A stretch of 9,646 nucleotides of DNA from Ghiorsea sp. (lineage in GTDB: Bacteria; Pseudomonadota; Zetaproteobacteria; Mariprofundales; Mariprofundaceae), in assembly GCA_027019685.1 (NCBI GenBank), contig JALUWH010000198.1, positions 1 to 9,646 on the forward strand, read 5' to 3'. Every line of letters begins with the position of its first letter. Positions within the stretch are counted from its first letter, which is position 1. Shown here piece by piece: positions 1 through 6,023 of this stretch. Below the pieces are notes generated by a model. That model was given only the letters and a program-made list of their open reading frames with translations, made no database searches and was not told the DNA's origin. The position numbers and the translations under genes are program-made.

Positions 1-79
1 AACTCTTGAGAATACAAAAAATCCACTTTATTTTGTATTATTCAACCTATAAATTTAACGATTTATATGATGTGTTGGA

Positions 80-97
80 GCGAGGCAGAAGTCTCGC
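80..97. other. Short hairpin downstream of the nuclease-like gene
   Basis: A 7-bp stem (GCGAGGC pairing with GTCTCGC, one G-T wobble) closes an AGAA tetraloop. It lies 15-32 bases past the stop codon of the minus-strand gene at 113-853. Read on the minus strand, no T-run follows the stem, so it is not a canonical rho-independent terminator for that gene. Read on the plus strand, a run of five T begins five bases after the stem. It could be a weak terminator, an RNA 3'-end stabiliser or part of a dispersed repeat. The rest of 1-112 holds nothing I can identify. Confidence 0.4.
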
Positions 98-112
98 CGA
101 TGTTTTTATACT

Positions 113-853
113 TCACTTATTTAACTTTGACAAAGGGTTACTAATATCCTTTATCCTATTATCATTTAAAAAAATCTCACTTGTTGTGATTACCCAGCCA
201 TTTTGATGACCATTTATCTTCCCATATTCTTTAGCAACCTCAACAGGCACTTCTAATGCTTGCCTAACTGTACCGTTTGGGTTGAACAGAATAACAATTA
301 GAAAGTCAAAATCCCAAGACCGAATCACACTTAATTGGGTTGATAGTGTGTCTTTTATCTTGCGGGCTTTGATTTGATAACGAATACCATTTGTAGCTTC
401 TATATCTGCACTTGCTTTAGATATTTCTAGGAGGCTTCCACCATAATATTTATGTGCCAAATATTCAGCATATTCTCCCACGATATTATTTGTTCTTCCA
501 AGAGCATCAGCAAGTTTATTTGAATATTCGTTGAACTTAAGCCATAAATCTTTGATCTCACTCGTGGGGTTTGCATTGAAATATAAACTTTCTGCAAGAG
601 AAACTAATGATTTAGATAATCTTTTTGATTTGGTGATTTTAAGCAAAGCATCCTTGGCTCTACCTGAGTTAATAATTCGTCTGGCTTGAGTAATTCGTGT
701 AATGCACCCTGATTCTTTGTAGCCTTCATTCTTCATCAATAATTCAATTAAAAATTCATTAGATAGGCTTTGATTTGAAAAGTCTTTGAAATATTTAACG
801 AAACATTCTTGTCCTATTGACTGAATACTTCTATACAATTGGTTATCATCCAT
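113..853 (-). CDS. Probable PD-(D/E)XK nuclease-fold protein (restriction-endonuclease-like), 246 aa
   Basis: The C-terminal half carries a pattern typical of the PD-(D/E)XK nuclease fold: a helix with E127 and E130 (GEYAEYLA), then SAD with D150, then a strand YQIKAR with Q160 and K162, giving D-x9-Q-x-K. The following strand around 182-190 (FDFLIVILF) fits the fold's core sheet. The N-terminal half (about 1-95) is helical and basic (TRITQARRIINSGRAKDAL, 52-70) and may bind DNA. No signal peptide or membrane segment is seen. I chose the ATG at 853 because GAGAGG sits four bases upstream; an in-frame TTG at 865 overlaps that site and is unlikely. No methyltransferase or other defence gene is visible, so a restriction role is inference. 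The gene is A+T rich compared with mrp. It lies 108 bases downstream of mrp on the same strand and has its own leader ORF. Nuclease fold is moderately supported; substrate unknown. Confidence 0.7.
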   Translation of the reverse strand: MDDNQLYRSIQSIGQECFVKYFKDFSNQSLSNEFLIELLMKNEGYKESGCITRITQARRIINSGRAKDALLKITKSKRLSKSLVSLAESLYFNANPTSEIKDLWLKFNEYSNKLADALGRTNNIVGEYAEYLAHKYYGGSLLEISKASADIEATNGIRYQIKARKIKDTLSTQLSVIRSWDFDFLIVILFNPNGTVRQALEVPVEVAKEYGKINGHQNGWVITTSEIFLNDNRIKDISNPLSKLNK

Positions 854-857
854 AGAA

Positions 858-863
858 CCTCTC
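858..863 (-). promoter_or_regulatory. Ribosome binding site deciding the start of the nuclease-like gene
   Basis: GAGAGG lies four bases before the ATG at 853 on the minus strand. It argues for that ATG over the in-frame TTG at 865, which would place the site inside the coding sequence. The site is also crossed by the stop codon of the leader ORF. Confidence 0.55.
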
Positions 864-900
864 AAAAAATATAAGTTAATAACATGACTTGATATTCCAT
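862..900 (-). CDS. Candidate 12-codon leader ORF upstream of the nuclease-like gene
   Basis: On the minus strand, AAAGGAG followed eight bases later by ATG (900-898) opens a 12-codon frame, MEYQVMLLTYIF. It ends at TGA (864-862). That stop overlaps the GAGAGG ribosome binding site (863-858) of the nuclease-like gene, which starts at 853 in a different frame. The upstream Shine-Dalgarno is better than the gene's own, so ribosomes terminating here could be handed to the next start. The peptide is hydrophobic and resembles no family I know. Whether it is translated cannot be told from sequence. Confidence 0.4.
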   Translation of the reverse strand: MEYQVMLLTYIF

Positions 901-973
901 TTATTACGCTCCTTTATATGTCCATGATTTCTCTGTCCTGGGATATAAAAGTACAAGCAGGGAAGTTCTGCAT

Positions 974-1825
974 CTAGCCTGCCATTACAGGAATAGTGAT
1001 TTTACGCTTATTTAATGTGTTCACTTTGTCCATCACGGTTTTTGCCATGTTTTTATAGATTTCGGCTTCTTTGGATTCTGGGTTTGCGGCAACAATGGGT
1101 GTGCCTGCATCGCCATTTTCGCGAATTGCCATATTTAGTGGAACTTGAGCAATAATATCGGTCTTAAACTCTTTGCTTAATCGCTCTGCACCACCTTGGG
1201 CGAAAATATGTGATTCTTCATTGCAGTGTGGGCATACAAATACGCTCATATTTTCAACAATACCAAGTGTAGGGATATGCACTTTATCAAACATGCGAAT
1301 ACCTTTTTCGCAATCAATCAAAGCAATATCTTGCGGCGTTGTAACCACTACAGCACCTGTAACAGGCACGGTTTGTGATAATGTAAGCTGTGCATCGCCT
1401 GTGCCTGGTGGCATATCAATAATAAGCACGTCAAGCTCGCCCCAAGCCACGCCGTTAAGCAACTGACCCAGTGCGCTTGCAACCATAGGGCCGCGCCAAA
1501 TCATGGCTTGTTCATCAGGCACTAATAAGCCAATAGACATCATTTTTACGCCATAGTTTTCAAGCGGAAAGATGACTTGCCCGCCAGTGTCCACCATAGG
1601 TTTTTTCCCTTTAAGACCAAGCATGTTTGGCATGGAAGGACCATAAATATCAGCATCCAAAAGCCCAACTTTTTTGCCTTCTTGTGCAATCGCTACAGCT
1701 AAGTTTACAGCCGTGGTGGATTTACCAACACCACCTTTCCCTGATGCTACAGCAATAATACTTTTGATGCCGGGGATGGCTTTTTTTGCACTTTCATCCA
1801 CTTGTTTTGTTCCACAGCCTGCCAT
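974..1825 (-). CDS. mrp: Mrp/ApbC-family iron-sulfur cluster carrier ATPase, 283 aa
   Basis: A cytoplasmic P-loop ATPase of the Mrp/NBP35 (SIMIBI) family. By family knowledge it carries Fe-S clusters and transfers them to apoproteins, with the bridging cluster held at a dimer interface. The deviant Walker A GKGGVGKST occupies 29-37 with signature lysine K30. Switch I (DADIYGPS) is at 57-64, Walker B/switch II (LIIDMPPGTGD) at 134-144, and the cluster-ligating CPHC pair is C198/C201. The N-terminal MIP18 (DUF59) domain found in longer Mrp proteins is absent: the P-loop starts within 30 residues. This short form is common. The N-terminus reads MAGCGTKQ, with a lone Cys4. The ATG at 1825 has AAGGGG nine bases upstream. 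The gene is transcribed away from the LPS operon, and nothing suggests a shared pathway. Confidence 0.95.
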   Translation of the reverse strand: MAGCGTKQVDESAKKAIPGIKSIIAVASGKGGVGKSTTAVNLAVAIAQEGKKVGLLDADIYGPSMPNMLGLKGKKPMVDTGGQVIFPLENYGVKMMSIGLLVPDEQAMIWRGPMVASALGQLLNGVAWGELDVLIIDMPPGTGDAQLTLSQTVPVTGAVVVTTPQDIALIDCEKGIRMFDKVHIPTLGIVENMSVFVCPHCNEESHIFAQGGAERLSKEFKTDIIAQVPLNMAIRENGDAGTPIVAANPESKEAEIYKNMAKTVMDKVNTLNKRKITIPVMAG

Positions 1826-1945
1826 GATGATGCCCCTTGAATTGGTTTCTAAAATACGATGAGTTGTATGTAAGGCGCAAGCATAACTATTTCAAGGCAA
1901 TCATACAGTATTAAAAAATCATGGTTATTTCATCATCCTGTTCGT
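1826..1945. promoter_or_regulatory. Divergent intergenic region between mrp and the LPS operon
   Basis: These 120 bases must hold the start signals for mrp (leftward) and the seven-gene operon (rightward). A possible minus-strand promoter is TTGAAA (1895-1890), 17 bases, TACATA (1872-1867); the -10 match is poor. No convincing sigma-70 pair was found for the rightward operon, although TATTAA (1909-1914) could act as a -10 without a good -35. An interrupted inverted repeat spans the region: AATAC (1853-1857) with GTATT (1908-1912), and TGTATG (1865-1870) with CATACA (1902-1907). Presence of promoters here is inferred from gene layout. Confidence 0.4.
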
Positions 1946-2974
1946 ATGCTTGGCTTTGTGAAAGTTTTAATCGTAAAATTATCTGCCTTTGGTGATATTA
2001 TTCATGCGCTTTCTGCGCTGGATGATGTGCTTGCCCGCCCTGAAACGGATGAGGTGCATTGGTTGGTAGATAGCCGCTTTACTTTTGTTACGGAAGTGTT
2101 GCCGCCGCAGGTTCAAGTGCATCAGATTGCACTCAAAGGTGAACACCCGTTGCGCGAGATTCGCCGAGTTGTGAAAAAGTTAAGGGCAGAGAAGTTTGAT
2201 TTGGCTTTAGATTTTCAGGGCTTAATCAAATCATCTGTGTTGGCACGATTGATTACGTCTAAGGTTTACGGCTTTGATGCCAAGGTCATCCGTGAGAAAC
2301 CTGCTTCATGGTTTGAAACTTCTACGCCAGCGCATCCTGATGAAATGAATATCGTGCAACAGGTGAGGAGGGTAGCTCAAAGCCCTTGGCTATCGGAAGA
2401 ACAGGCTGGGCAAGCCATTGCTTATACACCGCCACAGATTCATAAAAGCTTTGATGCTGAACTGCCTGAAGGCTTACAAACACTTAAACCTTGGGTGGTA
2501 TTTAATTTGGGCGGCTCTTTTGCTACCAAAGAATTACCTGACCAAACATGGTTGCAAGTTGGACAAACCTTAAAAGAAAAAGGTTATGCCATTGTATTTT
2601 GTTGGGGGAATGCTAAAGAAGAAGCTAAAGCCAAACAATTGAATGAACACGGTTTGGGTTATGTGCTGCCCAAGCGTTTATCCACACCTGAATTATGCAC
2701 TTTTTTTCAGCAAAGTTTTGCTGTGATTGCGGCTGATACTGGAATTTTGCATTTGGCAGCAGCTTTGGGTACGCCAACCATTAGTTTTTGGGGACCAACA
2801 CCAAGAGAACGCAATGCACCGCATGGTGAGCTTGATTATCATGTGGAATCCAACCCTGATTGTGGACCTTGTATTCAAAAGACCTGTGATAACTTTATTT
2901 GCATGGATATGATTCAAGCCAAGGCAATTGTACAATGTGTAATGAATATTGCGTATAAATTAGAGGAAAAGTGA
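1946..2974 (+). CDS. waaC: LPS heptosyltransferase I (WaaC-like, GT9), 342 aa
   Basis: A GT-B glycosyltransferase of family 9. WaaC transfers L-glycero-D-manno-heptose from ADP-heptose to Kdo of Kdo2-lipid A at the inner face of the cytoplasmic membrane. The N-terminus VKVLIVKLSAFGDIIHALSAL matches WaaC closely, with D17 as the expected catalytic base. DFQGLIKSS (89-97), typical of WaaC, follows. The C-terminal donor-binding domain has NLGGSFATKELP (187-198) and DTGILHLAAALGTP (264-277). A late cysteine set, C306, C309, C314 and C319, is seen. The listed ATG lacks a good ribosome binding site; the GTG at 1958 would give MKVLIVK, matching the usual family N-terminus, and is at least as likely. 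It is the first gene of the plus-strand operon, seven bases before the next. Assignment to WaaC over WaaF rests on the N-terminal and DFQG motifs. Confidence 0.88.
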   Translation: MLGFVKVLIVKLSAFGDIIHALSALDDVLARPETDEVHWLVDSRFTFVTEVLPPQVQVHQIALKGEHPLREIRRVVKKLRAEKFDLALDFQGLIKSSVLARLITSKVYGFDAKVIREKPASWFETSTPAHPDEMNIVQQVRRVAQSPWLSEEQAGQAIAYTPPQIHKSFDAELPEGLQTLKPWVVFNLGGSFATKELPDQTWLQVGQTLKEKGYAIVFCWGNAKEEAKAKQLNEHGLGYVLPKRLSTPELCTFFQQSFAVIAADTGILHLAAALGTPTISFWGPTPRERNAPHGELDYHVESNPDCGPCIQKTCDNFICMDMIQAKAIVQCVMNIAYKLEEK

Positions 2975-2981
2975 GCCTTTT

Positions 2982-3725
2982 ATGTCTAAATTAAGTCGGT
3001 ATTGTGTGTTTTTGATTGCTTTTTTGCTTTCCACACCAACATGGGCAGGGGCTTCTGATTGTTTCCCTTTCGTCGGTGAACATTACAAATATGATGTGGG
3101 TTGGGAGTTTATCAATGCTGGCACTGCAGAAGTTAATATAACTCAGCAAGGGGATAATGGGTATCAAGTACATAACTTTGCGCGAACCAATGGCTTTTTT
3201 GATATGTTTAAAAAAGTGCGGGATACTTTGGTATCCGAGGGCATTTGTTTGGGTGATAAAATGCAAAGCATCTTATTTTGGACAGACCAATTAGAAAAAG
3301 GAAAGCATACCAAAAAACGCATTGAATATTTGTGGCAAGAAAACAAGGTTAAATACCAAAATAATGAGAAGAAGCTTACATTTGATGTGAAAGCAGGGCA
3401 CTTGAGTGTGCTGGATGCGTTTTATTTAACCCGTTTGCATCCACCCACTAAAGATCATCCCATTTCCATCCCTGTATTTGATTCAGAAAAGAAATACGAT
3501 GTAATCGTGAAGCTATTAAAACACCAGAAGATTACAGGTTTGGATGGTAAACGTATTGACTGCTTGGTGATTCAACCAGAGTTGAAGACTGAAGGTGTGT
3601 TTACCAGCGTGGGTGTGATTAAAATTTGGCTGACCAATGATGCTAGGCGCATTCCATTAAAAATTACTGCAAAAATTAAGATTGGACGTATTGTTGTGCG
3701 CCTAACGGAGTATTCAAAAACATGA
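2982..3725 (+). CDS. DUF3108 domain-containing exported protein, 247 aa
   Basis: A Sec-type signal peptide is clear: basic start (SKLSRY), hydrophobic core about 8-18, and likely cleavage after TWA (20-22) or AGA (22-24). The mature part fits DUF3108: VGEHYKYDVGWEFINAGTAE (31-50) is the start signature, and NDARRIPLKITAKIKIG (219-235) plus a final strand (VVRLTEY) is the end signature. The pattern of alternating strands suggests an all-beta periplasmic or outer-membrane-associated protein. The family's biochemical role is not established to my knowledge. It starts seven bases after the waaC stop, with GAGG upstream at a long spacing, and overlaps the next gene by four bases (ATGA). Position in an LPS core operon suggests envelope work such as binding or moving a lipid or glycan; that is inference. 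Confidence 0.85.
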   Translation: MSKLSRYCVFLIAFLLSTPTWAGASDCFPFVGEHYKYDVGWEFINAGTAEVNITQQGDNGYQVHNFARTNGFFDMFKKVRDTLVSEGICLGDKMQSILFWTDQLEKGKHTKKRIEYLWQENKVKYQNNEKKLTFDVKAGHLSVLDAFYLTRLHPPTKDHPISIPVFDSEKKYDVIVKLLKHQKITGLDGKRIDCLVIQPELKTEGVFTSVGVIKIWLTNDARRIPLKITAKIKIGRIVVRLTEYSKT

Positions 3726-4297
3726 CAGAGAACAAAAACAAACCATTAAACCCTTATGATGATTTCTTTTATCACCATAGACCTCGCCTTACGGGTATTG
3801 CTGCACTCATTATTATCTTCTTTGCCCAGCCAACGCTAGCGTCTTTATGTCTTGGTTCTATCATTGTGATTCTTGGTGAAATGGGGCGGACTTGGGCACT
3901 GGGTTATATTGATAAAGATGCAGCACTCGCAACCACAGGGCCTTATGCATTCACGAGAAACCCTTTATATGTGTTTAATACAACCATGTTTATTGGTTTT
4001 TGTGTGATGGCAAACCAGCTTGTACCTGCGTTAGTCGCGGCAGTTTTGTTTGTTTGGATTTATATTGTTGTGATTAAGATTGAAGCAGAACGTATGGTGG
4101 ACTTATTTGGCGAGTCTTATGCTGAATGGTCGAAACATGTACCCTTGTTTATCCCACGCTTAACACCATGGAAAGATAGAGCAAAAAAAGCGTACTCGTT
4201 TGCATTGATGTTTGGACATAAAGAACCCAAACATTGGTTTGGAACGGTTGTAGGTTTATCCATCTTTTATACCATTTATTACTTTCAACATCATTAA
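3722..4297 (+). CDS. Isoprenylcysteine carboxyl methyltransferase (ICMT)-like membrane protein, 191 aa
   Basis: An integral membrane protein of the ICMT/phospholipid-methyltransferase superfamily. Hydrophobic segments fall at about 24-36, 40-58, 84-98 and 99-119. The family core is present: GPYAFTRNPLY (73-83), then an acidic helix with E121 and E123, then FGESYAEWSKHVPLFIPR (129-146). In relatives, the GPY-x-RNP-Y and E..E segments form the S-adenosylmethionine site at the membrane face. After the core, about 45 residues follow, with one more hydrophobic stretch (175-187). The start codon shares ATGA with the DUF3108 stop. Bacteria lack prenylated CaaX proteins, so the substrate is probably a lipid or another small membrane molecule. 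Methylation of an LPS-related lipid is a guess from position. Family call is firm; substrate unknown. Confidence 0.85.
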   Translation: MTENKNKPLNPYDDFFYHHRPRLTGIAALIIIFFAQPTLASLCLGSIIVILGEMGRTWALGYIDKDAALATTGPYAFTRNPLYVFNTTMFIGFCVMANQLVPALVAAVLFVWIYIVVIKIEAERMVDLFGESYAEWSKHVPLFIPRLTPWKDRAKKAYSFALMFGHKEPKHWFGTVVGLSIFYTIYYFQHH

Positions 4298-4308
4298 ACA
4301 CGCAGTGC

Positions 4309-5481
4309 ATGCTTCGTAATATTCGCTCAAGGAAAGTGGCGAAACTCGTTTTCTTCACTTTTTGGTTGATTGCTGCTTTTGGGGCTTGGCAACATGTGTC
4401 AACACAAAAGCCTTGGTCATCTATTGTTTGGCCACCCATTTTTAATGAGCAAACACAAACGCCATTTTATCATGAAGCATTGATACCCAATGCAGGGCAG
4501 GGTTCTACGCACAGTGTAAGTGCAGCGGCATTACCATCGGGTGATTTGGTTGCATTTTGGTTTGGTGGCTCAAGAGAAGGCGCGAAAGACGTGCGTATTT
4601 TCCAGAGTTATTTTCAACAAGCAGAACAGGCGTGGACAACGCCTAGAGCAGTTTTAGATGTACCAACATTAGCAGCAGCCGTTGGGCGCTATATTGGTAA
4701 GCTTGGCAACCCTTTAGTGTTTATCGATCAACAGCAGCGCATGTGGCTTTATGTGGTTTCGGTGTCTTATGGTGGCTGGGCAGGTAGTAGTTTGAATGTG
4801 ATGTTTTCGGATGATTTGGGGCAAAGTTGGAGTGCTCCTAAAAAACTTATCACTTCGCCATTTATCAATGTGAGCACTTTGGTGCGGAATACCATGTATG
4901 CCATGCAAGATGGTAGTATGTTGTTGCCCGTTTATCATGAGTTTGCTGCACAATTTCCTGAACTGCTGCGTATTTCACCTGAAGGTGAGGTGATGGAGAA
5001 GGTTCGCATGTTTGGCAATGGCGGTGGTATCCAACCATCATTAGCACAAGGTAAAGGTCGGGAAGCTTATGCCTTTATGCGCTCAGGCTCACATACCAAA
5101 GACTGGAAAGTGATTCGTTTAAAAAGTGAAGATGAAGGACAAACTTGGTCTGACTTTACACTAACTGATTTGCCGAATCCAAATTCAGCACAGGTAGTTG
5201 CTAAAGTTGATGAAAATTTATGGATTTGGGTGGGGAATCATAACCCCAAAAACAGACAAGATTTAACCTTGGCGGTTTCGCATGATTTGGAAAAACCTTG
5301 GCAAGTGGTTTATCAGTTTGAACATGGCAAACAAAACGAGGCGTATTCATATCCAACGATTGTGCAAGCTAAAAATGGCATGTGGCATTTGCTTTACACA
5401 GCCAATCGTAAAAATATTAAACATGTGCAATTTAATCGCGCTTGGTTACAGCAAGTGATTAGCAAAAGGCAAATGCCATGA
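4309..5481 (+). CDS. Membrane-anchored Asp-box (BNR, sialidase-like) protein, 390 aa
   Basis: A six-bladed beta-propeller of the sialidase/BNR type is indicated by two good Asp boxes, SDDLGQSW (167-174) and SEDEGQTW (273-280), and a degenerate third, SHDLEKPW (324-331). SAAALPSGDLVAFWFGGSRE (71-90) begins the propeller, and YSYPTIVQ (346-353) lies in the final blade. An N-terminal basic stretch then hydrophobic segment (about 12-28) looks like an uncleaved anchor, placing the propeller in the periplasm. I do not see the RIP motif of classical sialidases, so hydrolysis of sialic acid is doubtful; another glycosidase, a lyase or a binding role is possible. The ATG at 4309 is preferred: upstream in-frame codons overlap the methyltransferase gene and add no family-like sequence, though the ribosome binding site is weak. 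It starts 12 bases after the previous stop and overlaps the next gene by ATGA. Confidence 0.85.
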   Translation: MLRNIRSRKVAKLVFFTFWLIAAFGAWQHVSTQKPWSSIVWPPIFNEQTQTPFYHEALIPNAGQGSTHSVSAAALPSGDLVAFWFGGSREGAKDVRIFQSYFQQAEQAWTTPRAVLDVPTLAAAVGRYIGKLGNPLVFIDQQQRMWLYVVSVSYGGWAGSSLNVMFSDDLGQSWSAPKKLITSPFINVSTLVRNTMYAMQDGSMLLPVYHEFAAQFPELLRISPEGEVMEKVRMFGNGGGIQPSLAQGKGREAYAFMRSGSHTKDWKVIRLKSEDEGQTWSDFTLTDLPNPNSAQVVAKVDENLWIWVGNHNPKNRQDLTLAVSHDLEKPWQVVYQFEHGKQNEAYSYPTIVQAKNGMWHLLYTANRKNIKHVQFNRAWLQQVISKRQMP

Positions 5482-6023
5482 CCTTGGGGTTAAGCATATT
5501 CTTTTACTGGTTGCGGTTGGCTTGGTTAAGTCGCGTGCGTCCCGATGCAAGTCTCAAGGTTAAAGTAGCAACATTGTTTGTGATTACACCATTGGTTATT
5601 TATCCCTTTCCTTATGGTCCTCTATGGTGGCTGCGTGGATTAACTGGGGATTTGAGTATGACTACATTGTTGCTGTTGCTGGCTGCAGTTTACCATCAGT
5701 TGTCGGGTAAGGTTTTGATAGCGCCGCAAGAAAGAAAATTTATTTTGTGGTCTGTGGCAACGCTTGGGTTTGTATTTTATCCACTAGCTTTGGGTGTTGG
5801 ACAAGTTGACCCTTATGTTTGGGGGTATGCCAACCCTTACATGCTTGGTGTATTGCTTGGCTTGAGCTTATTGATGTTTTTGCGCCAATATTATGTGATT
5901 GCCAGCCTTTTATTGGCTGCTGTGTTGGCATGGAGTATAGGGCTCTTGCAGTCAGTGAACCTTTGGGATTATTTGCTTGACCCTTTTATCTTCTTTTATG
6001 CTTTGTTCAGATTAGTGCGATGA
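5478..6023 (+). CDS. Polytopic membrane protein of unknown function, 181 aa
   Basis: I do not recognise a named family. Hydrophobic segments lie at about 29-46, 60-78, 87-107, 119-136 and 138-157, with a sixth weaker one at 162-178, and a short hydrophobic N-terminus. Polar features between them include PFPYGPLWWLRGLTGDLS (43-60), the loop GQVDPYVWGYANPY (108-121) and WDYLLDPF (163-170). Aromatic- and proline-rich loops of this sort suggest a specific role and not merely an anchor, but no catalytic motif is evident. The start codon overlaps the stop of the Asp-box gene (ATGA), and the stop overlaps the start of the GT4 gene (ATGA), so translation is probably coupled on both sides. It is likely a working partner of the Asp-box protein, which is inference from order only. 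Confidence 0.8.
   Translation: MTLGLSIFFYWLRLAWLSRVRPDASLKVKVATLFVITPLVIYPFPYGPLWWLRGLTGDLSMTTLLLLLAAVYHQLSGKVLIAPQERKFILWSVATLGFVFYPLALGVGQVDPYVWGYANPYMLGVLLGLSLLMFLRQYYVIASLLLAAVLAWSIGLLQSVNLWDYLLDPFIFFYALFRLVR

Noticed and set aside
6..206. Plus-strand open frame of 66 codons starting at TTG
   Set aside because: No ribosome binding site, no recognisable motif, low-complexity composition, and its 3' half runs antisense to the nuclease-like gene.
957..971. GCAG/CTGC hairpin just past the mrp stop as a terminator
   Set aside because: Only four firm base pairs with a seven-base loop and no uninterrupted T-run; too weak to call.
1173..1466. Plus-strand open frame antisense to mrp
   Set aside because: The mrp reading frame carries all family motifs across this stretch; the antisense translation shows no domain and is a codon-bias shadow.
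4234..4308. 25-residue N-terminal extension of the Asp-box protein from a TTG
   Set aside because: It lies almost wholly inside the methyltransferase gene, has no ribosome binding site, and would put residues ahead of a well-formed basic-then-hydrophobic anchor.
4149..4439. Minus-strand open frame across the methyltransferase/Asp-box gene junction
   Set aside because: It opposes two well-supported genes, has no family resemblance and no good start signal.
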